Shown here: in pieces, positions 1 through 8,011 of the stretch
How the letters are laid out: the number at the start of each line of letters is the position of its first letter
How positions within the stretch are numbered: position 1 is the first letter of the stretch
Origin: Ferrimonas aestuarii
GTDB taxonomy: Bacteria > Pseudomonadota > Gammaproteobacteria > Enterobacterales > Shewanellaceae
Assembly (NCBI RefSeq): GCF_005116665.1
Contig: NZ_SWCJ01000018.1
Coordinates: 1 to 64,000, forward strand
DNA length: 64,000 nucleotides
Reading direction: 5' to 3'
Notes under the pieces: model-generated
The model's database searches: none
The model's input: the letters and a program-made list of their open reading frames with translations, nothing else
What the model was told of the DNA's origin: nothing
Translations under genes and position numbers: made by a program

Positions 1-14
1 TGTCCGAGTGGCTG
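1..14 (+). repeat. Copy of the tRNA-Ser D-arm segment, cut by window start
   Basis: These 14 bases are identical to positions 114-127, the D-arm start of the tRNA-Ser gene just downstream. After base 14 the sequence departs from any tRNA, so this is a fragment or a repeat piece and not a second tRNA. Bases 8-13 (GTGGCT) can pair with 53-58 (AGCCAC), enclosing an inner stem GAGTC/GACTC. The part left of the window would show whether it belongs to a larger tRNA repeat array. Confidence 0.5.
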
Positions 15-106
15 CCAAGATGTAGCAAAGAGTCACGCACAGCGTGCGACTCAGCCACCAATCAGCGAGTTAGATTCAGGCTCGTAAAATAATGGATCAG
101 ATATCT

Positions 107-194
107 GGTTAGGTGTCCGAGTGGCTGAAGGAGCACGCCTGGAAAGTGTGTATACGGCAACGTATCGAGAGTTCGAATCTCTCCCTAACCGCCA
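107..194 (+). tRNA. tRNA-Ser (anticodon GGA)
   Basis: The acceptor stem is GGTTAGG (107-113) paired with CCTAACC (184-190), followed by discriminator G and an encoded CCA (192-194). The anticodon stem CACGC/GTGTG (134-138, 146-150) encloses the loop CTGGAAA, giving anticodon GGA at 141-143, which reads UCC/UCU serine codons. A long variable arm (about 151-166) marks a class II tRNA, as expected for serine. The T loop TTCGAAT follows. A strong intrinsic terminator lies directly downstream. Confidence 0.95.
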
Positions 195-201
195 TATAGC
201 A

Positions 202-233
202 AAAAGCCCCTGCGCGAAGCGTAGGGGTTTTTT
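202..233 (+). terminator. Intrinsic terminator of tRNA-Ser
   Basis: CCCCTGCGC (207-215) and GCGTAGGGG (219-227) form a stem with one G-U pair and a GAA loop. A run of six T follows and A residues precede. It starts eight bases after the tRNA CCA end. Confidence 0.88.
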
Positions 234-241
234 GTTATATG

Positions 242-910
242 CGTTGTGGAGAATTTGGTTTGAACTCTTCAGTTCGCAACGCAGCGACGAAGGAGCAAGT
301 AACGCCGAAGGCGGTAATCTCTCCAAGCGGCTTGCCGCTTGAGTTGAAATCCTAGTGAACTTGATGCCTGCACAACGTATCGAGAGTTCACTAATACCAA
401 GTCTGGCTCCCCGCCATATATGAGCCGAATGCAACGCATCATCGAGGCGTTAAAATCTAGGACTCTGGCCCCTGACGTGCGCCAGGGAAACGGTGGTAAG
501 CCCAATAGAGGGATTAAGTTTGCCGCTTGAGTTGAGATCCTAGTGAACTTGATGCCTGCACAACGTATCGAGAGTTCACTAATACCAAGTCTGGCTCCCC
601 GCCATATATGAGCCGAATGCAACGCATCATCGAGGCGTTAAAATCTAGGACTCTGGACCCTGACGTGCGTCAGAGAAACGGTGGTAAGCCCAATATAGGG
701 ATTAAGGTTGCCGCTCGAGTTGAAAGCCTAGCGAACTTGATGCCTGCACAGCGTATCGAGAGTTCACTAATACCAAGTCTGGCCCCGCCATACATAAGCC
801 AAACTCAGCGCATCATCAAGGCGTTAAAATCGAGGACTCTGGACCCTGACGTGCGTCAGGGAATATGTGGCGATCCAATAAAGACTAGGCTTGGCGCAAT
901 CACCCTCTAG
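242..910 (+). repeat. 188-bp tandem repeats carrying tRNA-Ser 3'-half fragments
   Basis: The 17-base tRNA segment at 158-174 (CAACGTATCGAGAGTTC) recurs at 373-389 and 561-577, and with one change at 749-765, so the spacing is 215, 188 and 188 bases. Each copy is followed about 22-25 bases later by CCGCCATA, echoing the tRNA 3' end plus flank. Between the copies lie a conserved GCATCATCGAGGCG segment and a hairpin CCCTGACGTGCGTCAGGG (perfect at about 844-861). No unit keeps an anticodon arm or intact acceptor stem, so they are not functional tRNAs. ORFs across the array change between units and look like chance. The arrangement resembles the E. coli tyrT (rtT) repeats, which also carry tRNA 3' sequence. 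Confidence 0.8.
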
Positions 911-945
911 CCATTACCGGTAATTTTAGTGCGTAAGCCCATGGG

Positions 946-1356
946 CTATTGGGCATCATCCACCACGTGAAACGCTTTAAGAAAATCATTGCGGCTGTTG
1001 GCTTCAAATCGTAGGTGACCGTGAGCATTCATCGGCCGAGAGGGCTCGCTGAAAGCGGGCATGATATAGCCCCAGCTTGAATTCCGAGCAAAGCAGATTA
1101 CGTAATCCACATTGGAATGGTGCCAGCGGTTTTTCAAGGTCTGGTTTTCACCGCAAGCGTCAATGGTTTTAATTTGGATTCGAAAGTAGTTAGGACCATC
1201 TGAAATCAAGATGTCGGTTTGATGGCCATTATCCAGTACCGGTGTAAACACCTGCCAGCCATCGTACATCAGCCAACTGATCACCATACTCTCATAACTC
1301 ATGTTCTTGAGCGTTTGGTGGGTCTCTTTGGTGGTTTGGGTTAAGCGTCTGGGCAT
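946..1356 (-). CDS. PD-(D/E)XK endonuclease-like protein, 136 aa
   Basis: A small soluble protein with a recognisable nuclease-fold layout. A helix carrying SYESMVISWL is followed by WQVFTPV, then QTDILI (a candidate metal-binding Asp) and FRIQIKT, fitting the D...(E/Q)xK core with Gln in place of the acidic residue. This pattern is typical of the group I intron-associated/PDDEXK_5-type family, whose members in genomes are mostly uncharacterised. The ATG at 1356 is chosen because GGAG lies five bases upstream; an in-frame ATG farther upstream would add 18 residues without a ribosome site. It lies 63 bp downstream of the kinase-SDR operon on the same strand and may be cotranscribed. Family assignment is by motif reading; DNA cleavage is not shown. 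Confidence 0.65.
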   Translation of the reverse strand: MPRRLTQTTKETHQTLKNMSYESMVISWLMYDGWQVFTPVLDNGHQTDILISDGPNYFRIQIKTIDACGENQTLKNRWHHSNVDYVICFARNSSWGYIMPAFSEPSRPMNAHGHLRFEANSRNDFLKAFHVVDDAQ

Positions 1357-1419
1357 ATCGGCTCCGGCAGTGAAAACTGGCAAACGGTCAAATCGACCGC
1401 TTGCCATCAAGTGTAGCGC

Positions 1420-3270
1420 TTACGCCAGATACCCCCCATCGACGGGCAACTCCACCCCAGTGATGTACGCAGACGCCTCTGATGCCAGAAACAGAAACGC
1501 GGGTGCAATCTCTTCTGGCTGAGCCGTTCGACCTTGAGGGATCAACGGCATGATCTGCTTTAACAATGCTGGGTTGTCCGTAAGTGCTGAAGCAAATTTG
1601 GTCTCAGTCAGGCCGGGCAACACGGCATTGACCCGAATGTTATAGGGAGCGCATTCCTTGGCAAACGCGGCAGTCATGCTATTAACCGCAGCCTTGGTAA
1701 TGGAGTAGATCCCCTGCCCCGCCGCCGGGCGTTTGCCATTGACTGACGCGGTGTTGATGATCACCCCGCCCCCTTGGCTTCGCATGCGCTGACCCGCAAG
1801 CTGAGCCATAGTAAAGTAACCCGACAGGTTCACGTCCACGGTCTTTTGAAGGGCCTCTTCAGGGGTATCAAGGATGTGGCCAAAGTATGGATTTGCCGCA
1901 GCGTTATTCACCAGAATATCGAGCTGACCGAAGCGTTCATCAATGCGATCGAATAGGGCTTGAATCTGAGCTTTATCGCCGCCGTGACAGGCAATAGCCT
2001 CAGCATCACCGCCGGACTCCACGATACTCGACGCTACCTCTTCCAGCGCCTCTTGACTGCGACTGGTTAAGATCACACTCGCCCCATGTTTGGCGTACAG
2101 ACGGGCAACCGCCTCGCCAATTCCGCGGCTGGCCCCAGTCACCAGCGCCACTTTTCCGGTTAGATCCAACATGCCGGTTTGAGTGATCTTGTCGAAGTAT
2201 TGCTGACGTTTTTGCGTCTGCTCTCGCTCAGTGATCACTCGAGAGGCTTGATCAATCAGCCGTGCTGCCAGCTCACCAAATTGTTTGAACGCCGGGTGCT
2301 TTCGCGAGCCCTCAACGTAGCGATACCAGATCTGCTGTACAATCACCGCCAATCGGAACAGACCAAATACGTAATAGAACTCGAACTGGCTGACGTCGGT
2401 GCCGGTCTTCTCGGCATAGTAGGAGACCATGCGCTGACGAGTCCACATACCAGGCAAATGAGTGGGTAGTTGCCTGAGGAGCTTAAGCTCAGGGTTATCT
2501 GCCGCCTCCACCCAGTAGGCCATGGCGCAGCCCAGATCCATCAACGGATCCCCCAAGGTAGCCATCTCCCAATCCAGTACCGCTCGGATGTCGCTAAAAT
2601 TGTGCTCGGACAGCACCAAATTATCGAACTTAAAATCGTTGTGAATCAGGGCAGATTCGCTGAACTTCGGCATGTTTTTATCCAGCCACCACACCACGCG
2701 TTTGGCACAGCGAGCTCCGGGAGTGGTCGCTTGAAGGTAACGGCGGCTCCAGCCTTCCACTTGGCGCTCAACGTAGCCGTCTGGTTGCCCCAACTCCGAC
2801 AACGGCCCTTTGGAAACGTCCAAACTGTGCAGTGCAATCAGGTTATCGATCATCGACCGACACAGGTTCGATGCCTGCTGTTTTGACAGCCCCACCTCTT
2901 TGGGCAAGTTTTTGCGCAGAATAAGCCCGGGTTCAAAGCTCATTAAATAGAACGGACATCCCACAACTGACTCGTCATCACAATAGTGAATGACTTCGGG
3001 AATCGGCTTATATTGGCCTTGCAATGCTGACAATACCCGCACTTCTCGTCCCATGTCGTGGGCGGTTTTTGCCTTGGTGCCCGGAGGCGGCATTCGCAGC
3101 ACTACCTGAGCATTGGACATGGTCAACTTGAACGTCAGGTTTGACGCTCCACCCTCGAACACATCGAGCTGCTCAATGCTGCCAAGATCGCTGCAGTGAG
3201 CTTCTAAGTAACCGGCTAGCGCCTTAGGTTCAAATGGCAATCTCACCGCCTGAGCTGCATTATTTTCCAT
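1420..3270 (-). CDS. Fusion: APH-type (ACAD10/11-like) kinase + short-chain dehydrogenase, 616 aa
   Basis: Two enzymes lie in one reading frame. Residues 1 to about 345 form an aminoglycoside-phosphotransferase-like kinase: GGASNLTF (40-47, nucleotide loop), HNDFKFDNL (210-218, catalytic HxD with N217) and DWEMATLGDP (233-242, metal-binding Asp). This subgroup is the kinase of ACAD10/ACAD11 and LvaA, which phosphorylates 4-hydroxyacyl-CoA. A charged linker (346-366) leads to a classical SDR (367-616): TGASRGIG (378-385, NAD(P) binding), NNAA (455-458), Ser509, and YSITK with Tyr522 and Lys526. In most bacteria I know these are two genes. It starts six bases after the tetR stop, in an operon with an acyl-CoA dehydrogenase and a histidine phosphatase. 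The substrate is inferred as a hydroxylated acyl-CoA; the fusion is seen directly. Confidence 0.88.
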   Translation of the reverse strand: MENNAAQAVRLPFEPKALAGYLEAHCSDLGSIEQLDVFEGGASNLTFKLTMSNAQVVLRMPPPGTKAKTAHDMGREVRVLSALQGQYKPIPEVIHYCDDESVVGCPFYLMSFEPGLILRKNLPKEVGLSKQQASNLCRSMIDNLIALHSLDVSKGPLSELGQPDGYVERQVEGWSRRYLQATTPGARCAKRVVWWLDKNMPKFSESALIHNDFKFDNLVLSEHNFSDIRAVLDWEMATLGDPLMDLGCAMAYWVEAADNPELKLLRQLPTHLPGMWTRQRMVSYYAEKTGTDVSQFEFYYVFGLFRLAVIVQQIWYRYVEGSRKHPAFKQFGELAARLIDQASRVITEREQTQKRQQYFDKITQTGMLDLTGKVALVTGASRGIGEAVARLYAKHGASVILTSRSQEALEEVASSIVESGGDAEAIACHGGDKAQIQALFDRIDERFGQLDILVNNAAANPYFGHILDTPEEALQKTVDVNLSGYFTMAQLAGQRMRSQGGGVIINTASVNGKRPAAGQGIYSITKAAVNSMTAAFAKECAPYNIRVNAVLPGLTETKFASALTDNPALLKQIMPLIPQGRTAQPEEIAPAFLFLASEASAYITGVELPVDGGYLA

Positions 3271-3275
3271 ACATT

Positions 3276-3968
3276 TTACTCCGAAATTATCCCTAATCGT
3301 TGCAGTAAATAGTGGCAGTACTCATCCACAGCGACTCCCTGCTGTTTAAAATGACTACGCCGTAGATACCAGCCTTGAAGCTGATGCTTAATCAAACTGA
3401 CCTCCAGTTCAGGGGAGCTCACCGATTTACCGGTTTTACTCAACGCTTCTAGCAGAAGCGTGTCCACCTGATTGGACATCGCCAGCGCTTGCTGTTTTGC
3501 CTGTTTAGAAAGGTGGCGAGACTCCATGTAGGAGAAGAAGAACCAAGGCTGCATCAACTCGCTTAGATAGAGGTGATACCGGCACAGTGTCGCCAGTTTT
3601 TGGCTCTCATGGGCGTGCTCATACTCAGGCAGCAACCAAGCTCGAAACTGATGGTCAATAAATCGATGTACACTGGTTGCTAACGCCTCTTTGCTGTCAA
3701 AATAGCCATAGAGACCGCCCAAGCTCAGGCCGCATTGCTGACTCAATTGCCGCAAGCTCATGCCCTGAAACCCACCTTGGTTGGCCAAGCGGAATGTGGC
3801 CTCCATGATGAGCTTCAGCTTTTGCTGAGCCCGCTGGGGATTTTTCAGATTGGTCAGCCCGGCGCCATGTTCAGCAAACGCTTGCCACATCCGCGCTTCG
3901 CTCCATTGGCGCTCACGCCGAAATCGGGCCATGGAGTCGCAAGGCTTAAGCGCCGTAGCCGCAATCAC
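3276..3968 (-). CDS. TetR-family transcriptional regulator, 230 aa
   Basis: The N-terminal helix-turn-helix is clear: MEATFRLANQGGFQGMSLRQLSQQCGLS then GGLYGYFDSKEAL, the usual TetR signature with Gly-Tyr-Phe in the recognition helix region (about residues 55-100). The rest is an all-helical ligand domain of usual size. The proposed start is GTG at 3968, overlapping the acyl-CoA dehydrogenase stop as GTGA, a sign of translational coupling; an internal Met at residue 13 is an alternative. The HTH begins late (after about 50 residues), so the N-terminus is longer than usual. A perfect 5-bp-arm palindrome in the divergent promoter (5920-5931) is the likely operator. By analogy with FadR/PsrA-type regulators the ligand may be an acyl-CoA; that is inference. 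Confidence 0.85.
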   Translation of the reverse strand: MIAATALKPCDSMARFRRERQWSEARMWQAFAEHGAGLTNLKNPQRAQQKLKLIMEATFRLANQGGFQGMSLRQLSQQCGLSLGGLYGYFDSKEALATSVHRFIDHQFRAWLLPEYEHAHESQKLATLCRYHLYLSELMQPWFFFSYMESRHLSKQAKQQALAMSNQVDTLLLEALSKTGKSVSSPELEVSLIKHQLQGWYLRRSHFKQQGVAVDEYCHYLLQRLGIISE

Positions 3969-5158
3969 GCCATTCCCTGCCTTATCAGTTGTTTGGCCGC
4001 AGAAAGCTGATGCACTTCATCTGGGCCATCGTAGATGCGCGCGGCTCGCTCCTCACGGTAGATAAAGGCCAACACGGTATCGTCGGTAACGCCCAATCCA
4101 CCGTGCAGTTGCACGGCCATGTCCACCACTTGTTGCAGCATCTGAGCGGTTTGAAACTTGATCATTGAGATGGCAGCTTTAGCATCGGTAAAGTTCTGCT
4201 GATCCACCTGCCACGCGGTGTGCAGCACCAACCAACGGGCCGACTCATACTGCGCCCACGCTCGCGCCAGCATCGCTTGCGCCACCGGCTGCTGCGCCAA
4301 ACTCAATTCGGCACTGACCATGCGACGAGACAGGTAATCTCGAGTCTGGTGCAAAGCCCGCTCCGCCAACCCTAGCCATCGCATGCAGTGATGAATCCGA
4401 CCGGGACCGAGCCGGCTTTGTGCCAATGCGAACCCCTGACCCCGTTCGCCAATGAGCGCCGTTTTAGGCACTCGAACTTGCTCAAACTTCATCTCTGCAT
4501 GACTAAAAGGACCGTGGCCACTGCTGCCCATCACCGAGATGTTCCGCACTCGACTCACCCCTTGGGTGTCCATGGGCACCAGAAACATGCTGGCTTGCTT
4601 ATGTTTTGGGGCATCGGCATCGGTTTTGGCCATCACAATGGCAAATTCAGCACCCTGTGCCGCCGTAGTAAACCACTTGTGGGCATTGATCAGCCAATGT
4701 TCACCATCAAGCTCAGCCCGGCTCTCCATCAAGGTTGGGTTGGAGCCCGCCAGATGACGCTCGGTCATGGCAAAGCAGCTTCGAATTTCGCCTAAGGCTA
4801 GCGGTTGCAGATAGCGGTCTTTTTGCGCGTCACTGCCTGCGTGCAATAGCAGTTCAGCATTGCCCGCGTCCGGCGCCTGACAACCGAATGCCAGATGCCC
4901 GAGAGGAGAATACCCAAGGCATTGAGACAACTGGGCAAACTCTAACAGCGACAACCCCATTCCACCTACCGATGCAGGCAGGTGCGGCGCCCAAAGTCCC
5001 TGCTGTTTCACCACGCGCCGAACCTTGTCAATCTCGACCATCAGCTCGCTGTATTGATGGGCTAACAACAACGGCTCTAGCGGCAGCAACTGCTCTCGAA
5101 CCAATTTTTGCACAGGCTCAAGCAGCGATTGCACTCGAGCAGAAGGGGTAAAATCCAT
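3965..5158 (-). CDS. Acyl-CoA dehydrogenase, ACAD10/11-like, 397 aa
   Basis: Full-length FAD-dependent acyl-CoA dehydrogenase. The N-terminal helical domain is followed by CFAMTERHLAGSNP (FAD/substrate loop), the WFTTAAQGAEFAIVMAKT beta domain, and a C-terminal helical domain with QLHGGLGVTDD. The motif IYDGPDEVH (375-383) has Asp377 where the catalytic Glu of medium-chain enzymes sits in YEGT; a DGPDEVH pattern is known in the ACAD10/11 group. In LvaC/ACAD11 systems this enzyme acts with an APH-type kinase on 4-hydroxyacyl-CoA, converting the phosphorylated ester to the enoyl-CoA. A near-perfect ribosome site, GGAGGTGAT, precedes the ATG, inside the end of the phosphatase gene two bases upstream. 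Substrate range is inferred from the neighbours. Confidence 0.9.
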   Translation of the reverse strand: MDFTPSARVQSLLEPVQKLVREQLLPLEPLLLAHQYSELMVEIDKVRRVVKQQGLWAPHLPASVGGMGLSLLEFAQLSQCLGYSPLGHLAFGCQAPDAGNAELLLHAGSDAQKDRYLQPLALGEIRSCFAMTERHLAGSNPTLMESRAELDGEHWLINAHKWFTTAAQGAEFAIVMAKTDADAPKHKQASMFLVPMDTQGVSRVRNISVMGSSGHGPFSHAEMKFEQVRVPKTALIGERGQGFALAQSRLGPGRIHHCMRWLGLAERALHQTRDYLSRRMVSAELSLAQQPVAQAMLARAWAQYESARWLVLHTAWQVDQQNFTDAKAAISMIKFQTAQMLQQVVDMAVQLHGGLGVTDDTVLAFIYREERAARIYDGPDEVHQLSAAKQLIRQGMA

Positions 5159-5159
5159 A

Positions 5160-5849
5160 TCACCTCCAAGTTAGCATCTGCTGTCGGCGCAGATGACCGT
5201 TAATGTTAAATGCCTGCAGGTGCCATTGACCTCGGGCGTATTTCAGATGGGTAATGCTGCAGTTATTGACCTGATGAATCAGCTCCGCCATCGGCCGTGG
5301 GCCATCGCCTGTTGCCAGTGCGGTCATCAAGCTAATGACGCCACCGCTGGTTACCGCCAGTGTGGGCCTGTTGTGATCGCCATGTTCTGTGAGTGCGGTT
5401 AACACTCGCTGTTGAAACTGCTCAAAGCTTTCGGTTACCTGACCTTGGCCATCGTCCATCCATAAACGAATGGCCTCAGACAGCAGCGGCATAAACTGGT
5501 GCACTTGCTCGCTGGCTTGTTGCGGGCTGATGTCCAGCCCCAATCGAGCGCAGGCTTGAGGCCAATACACCGGCATCAGCTCAGCGACGTTGATCTCATT
5601 AAGTCCCGCATCGGCGTTGGCATCAACCAGCCACTGCTCAGGCAGGCGCTCCCCAAGGCCTGTGTGCACCCCAGCAAAAGTTTGTTGCTGGCGCTTTAAT
5701 GCCCCAGTCATCAACTTGGCGTGGCTAAGTTGCCACTGGCCCAACTCATCCCCAAGGCACAATGCCTGTTTGTGCCCCAAATCGCTCAAGCGGTCATAGT
5801 CTTTACTGCCAAACATTGCCTGACCGTGACGAAGTAGATAGAGCTCCAT
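5160..5849 (-). CDS. Histidine phosphatase superfamily protein, 229 aa
   Basis: The protein opens with LYLLRHGQA, the RHG phosphohistidine motif (His8) of the phosphoglycerate mutase/acid phosphatase superfamily. The second catalytic region is TLAVTSGGVI, where the usual VSHG motif reads TSGG, so the second His is not at the standard place; activity may be altered. Size is normal. It is the first gene of the leftward operon and ends one base before the acyl-CoA dehydrogenase ATG, so the two are almost certainly cotranscribed. Human ACAD10 carries a phosphatase-type (HAD) domain beside its kinase and dehydrogenase domains; here a histidine phosphatase could play a comparable role, which is inference. 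Confidence 0.82.
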   Translation of the reverse strand: MELYLLRHGQAMFGSKDYDRLSDLGHKQALCLGDELGQWQLSHAKLMTGALKRQQQTFAGVHTGLGERLPEQWLVDANADAGLNEINVAELMPVYWPQACARLGLDISPQQASEQVHQFMPLLSEAIRLWMDDGQGQVTESFEQFQQRVLTALTEHGDHNRPTLAVTSGGVISLMTALATGDGPRPMAELIHQVNNCSITHLKYARGQWHLQAFNINGHLRRQQMLTWR

Positions 5850-5919
5850 GGATGCGCCTTGATTGAAATTACACTTGTTTTCACCCTACAAGCTGTTTAC
5901 TTTATCGTCAACAATGAAC

Positions 5920-5931
5920 AAACGTTCGTTT
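5920..5931. promoter_or_regulatory. Palindromic operator candidate in divergent promoter
   Basis: AAACG-TT-CGTTT is a perfect inverted repeat with a 2-bp centre. It lies in the 115-bp gap between the divergent phosphatase operon and the SDR gene, 33 bp before the SDR start. A TetR gene sits in the operon, so this is its most likely binding site. No protein-DNA evidence exists. Confidence 0.45.
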
Positions 5932-5964
5932 TATTTTTTGGCAGTATGATGCGTAAGGAGCGAT

Positions 5965-6756
5965 ATGGAGATCCTGCTGACGGGCGCCTGTGGAGGCCTA
6001 GGGAAAGCGCTGGTACAACAACTAGTCAATCAACACCCTGAACACTTGGTGCTGTGGTTAACCGACAGAGATGACGCTCAGTTAACCCAGTTTTGTGAAC
6101 AGCTGGCCACGGGCGATAGCAAAGGCCGCCTAACCATCCGCACCTTAGCGCTGGATCTGTGCCAAGAGGACGCCAGCGAGCGCCTACAACGCTGGCTTGA
6201 AGGCGCTCGACTTACCCTGGTGTTTAATAATGCGGGCATCGCCTCCGGCGGCGCCTTTGATGCCCTGCCAGAAGCCGAGTGGCAACGCTGCCTAGAGGTG
6301 AACTTAATGGCGGCCATTCGCGTGGCTCGATCGTCCCTACCCTACCTCGGTCGAGGCAGCACCTTGATCAACATCGCGTCTATGGCGGCCATCGCCAATG
6401 CACCCTTTATGGCGGCCTACAATGTTTCCAAGGCCGCCCTGCTTAGCCTGTCGGAAACCTTAAGGCTAGAGTGGCAACCCAAAGGGATTCAGGTCAGTGT
6501 GGTGTGTCCAGCGTTCTTTGATACGCCGCTGCTGGATTCTCTGAATCAGGAAGGGCAAGGGGTCGCGAAGGTGGCACGCAAGATGATGACCAAATCTGAG
6601 CTCAGCGCAGAAGATGTGGCCGGGTACATCTTAAAACAGGCGCAGCGAGGGGAGTTTATGATTCTGCCCCATGGCAAATCTCGCCAAGCTTGGCGATTGA
6701 AGCGGTGGTTGCCGGAGCAGTTTTACAAGATCATCCTAAAGCAGAGCTTTCGCTAA
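5965..6756 (+). CDS. Short-chain dehydrogenase/reductase, 263 aa
   Basis: Classical SDR with cofactor loop TGACGGLG (residues 6-13), NNAG, a catalytic Ser in NIASMAA, and YNVSK containing the Tyr-x-x-x-Lys pair. An acidic Asp at the end of beta-2 (LTDRDD) with basic residues close by leaves NAD versus NADP open. An AAGGAG ribosome site precedes the ATG. It is transcribed away from the acyl-CoA dehydrogenase operon across a shared promoter region holding a palindrome, so it is probably co-regulated and may oxidise or reduce a hydroxyacyl intermediate. It is distinct from the SDR half of the fusion protein. The C-terminal tail is basic. Confidence 0.88.
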   Translation: MEILLTGACGGLGKALVQQLVNQHPEHLVLWLTDRDDAQLTQFCEQLATGDSKGRLTIRTLALDLCQEDASERLQRWLEGARLTLVFNNAGIASGGAFDALPEAEWQRCLEVNLMAAIRVARSSLPYLGRGSTLINIASMAAIANAPFMAAYNVSKAALLSLSETLRLEWQPKGIQVSVVCPAFFDTPLLDSLNQEGQGVAKVARKMMTKSELSAEDVAGYILKQAQRGEFMILPHGKSRQAWRLKRWLPEQFYKIILKQSFR

Positions 6757-6769
6757 CTCGAAAGCTCTG
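6742..6769. terminator. 11-bp perfect hairpin overlapping the SDR stop
   Basis: CAGAGCTTTCG (6742-6752) pairs perfectly with CGAAAGCTCTG (6759-6769) around a 6-base loop that contains the SDR stop codon (6754-6756). No T tract follows on either strand, so it may be a weak bidirectional terminator or an mRNA 3'-end stabiliser between convergent genes. Confidence 0.45.
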
Positions 6770-6784
6770 GCGGAGATAACCGAC

Positions 6785-7117
6785 TTAGAGCGATACGGCA
6801 GTACGCTGCTTAAACGCGAACTGCAGTGAGGTCATGCGGAACGTCTTAATGGCCTCAACAATGCTCAATGCGGTCGGGATCAAGGTCCAGCACGTGGCGA
6901 GGTAAAGCGTACCTTTAAGGGGCTGGCCAAGATAAAACTTGTGTACGCCAAAGCCACCTAGAGTCAGGCTCAGCCAAGCGGTCTTTCTGCGACTTTTAAA
7001 ACAAAGATGTGGATCAATTCCTGCCAATGCATCGAGATGAAGGGCGGCGCCACAACTCTGGCATAGCGCCAGTTCTAAGGGTTGGTGTTGTCCGCATTGG
7101 CTACAGGCGTGCTGCAT
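6785..7117 (-). CDS. TM2-domain protein with N-terminal zinc ribbon, 110 aa
   Basis: The N-terminus holds two CxxC pairs (CSQCG at 5-9 and CQSCG at 19-23), a likely zinc ribbon. A TM2 domain follows: KTAWLSLTLGGFGVHKFYLGQ is its first helix and turn, then LYLATCWTLIPTALSIVEAI is the second membrane segment. TM2 proteins are small two-span membrane proteins of unclear function. It stands alone on the minus strand and converges on the SDR gene. The DRF-type motif usual between TM2 helices is replaced by the GVHKFYLGQ loop, which is common in bacterial members. Confidence 0.8.
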   Translation of the reverse strand: MQHACSQCGQHQPLELALCQSCGAALHLDALAGIDPHLCFKSRRKTAWLSLTLGGFGVHKFYLGQPLKGTLYLATCWTLIPTALSIVEAIKTFRMTSLQFAFKQRTAVSL

Positions 7118-7265
7118 GGTTCTCTCTTTCTGTTGTTATTGGGTCGTCCTATCTTGATTATGCGTACACGCGTTCGCTGAGTCCGAGATTAAAATCACAA
7201 AGTTGAAACTTATTTCTTAAATTGACGTGGCCTCGGTAGCGGTCAACGAACGCAGACACCTGGGG

Positions 7266-7838
7266 CTACCTCTCCAAGCGTTGCTCCTCTGGCTCAAGCC
7301 GCTTGATCACCCGCGCAGGGGTACCACCAACCAAACAATCTGGTGGTACATCGCTGTTCACCACAGCGTTAGCCGCCACAACCGAGCGAGCACCAATGGT
7401 GACGCCTTGGTTTATCACCACGTTGCCGCCAATCCAAACATCCTCCTCGATGTGGATGGGCTTGCAGGTGGTCTCCCAGCCACGGCGTTGACGGTAGTCC
7501 AATGAGTGAGATGCGGTGTATAGCTGTACGCTCGGACCAATCATCACGTTGTCACCAATGACAATCTCCGCCCCATCTAAAGCCACGACACCGAGGTTAA
7601 TGAACACCTTATTGCCCAACGTTATTTGCTGGCCAAACTCGCAGCTAAAGGGAGCCCGTACAATACAGCCCTCACCCATGGCTCCGAATAGCTGGGCAAA
7701 CAGCGGTTGTGTCTGTTCGAAGCGGTCACAGTGTTGTATCTGGCGTTGGAGATCAAATGCCCTATCTCGCACTTGACTGATCTCAGGGTCGGCGCCGTTA
7801 AACACTTCGCCCATCAGCATTTTTTGATATTCGGTCAT
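7266..7838 (-). CDS. Maltose/galactoside-type O-acetyltransferase, 190 aa
   Basis: A left-handed beta-helix acetyltransferase of the LacA/Maa group. The N-terminal cap TEYQKMLMGEVFNGADPE matches the family start, followed by hexapeptide repeats (ITLGNKVFINLGVVALDGAEIVIGD), the catalytic loop YTASHSLDYRQR with its His, and the C-terminal DVWIGGNVVINQGVTIG and VVGG-like VGGTPARVIK. It would transfer acetyl from acetyl-CoA to a sugar hydroxyl in the cytoplasm. The ATG at 7838 is preferred by family alignment over one five codons upstream; neither has a strong ribosome site. The neighbouring CRP-like regulator gene is divergent, so the two may share control. Confidence 0.85.
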   Translation of the reverse strand: MTEYQKMLMGEVFNGADPEISQVRDRAFDLQRQIQHCDRFEQTQPLFAQLFGAMGEGCIVRAPFSCEFGQQITLGNKVFINLGVVALDGAEIVIGDNVMIGPSVQLYTASHSLDYRQRRGWETTCKPIHIEEDVWIGGNVVINQGVTIGARSVVAANAVVNSDVPPDCLVGGTPARVIKRLEPEEQRLER

Positions 7839-8011
7839 GATGGTTATTGTCATTATTTATGGCAAATCTAAGGTGAGCAGAGTATATCCCTCACAGGCAA
7901 ATGCTGGCAGAGAACCAACTCACTAAAGCGATAAAATTCTCCTTGGCACCCATAACGCCCCAGCGGCCGTTTTTTGATATGGTGATCATAATAACCTTAG
8001 CGAGAGAGCCC

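Noticed and set aside
51..910. Open frames across the tRNA-Ser repeat array on both strands
   Set aside because: They arise from the repeat sequence, differ between units, overlap the tRNA itself and lack ribosome sites; they are by-products of the array.
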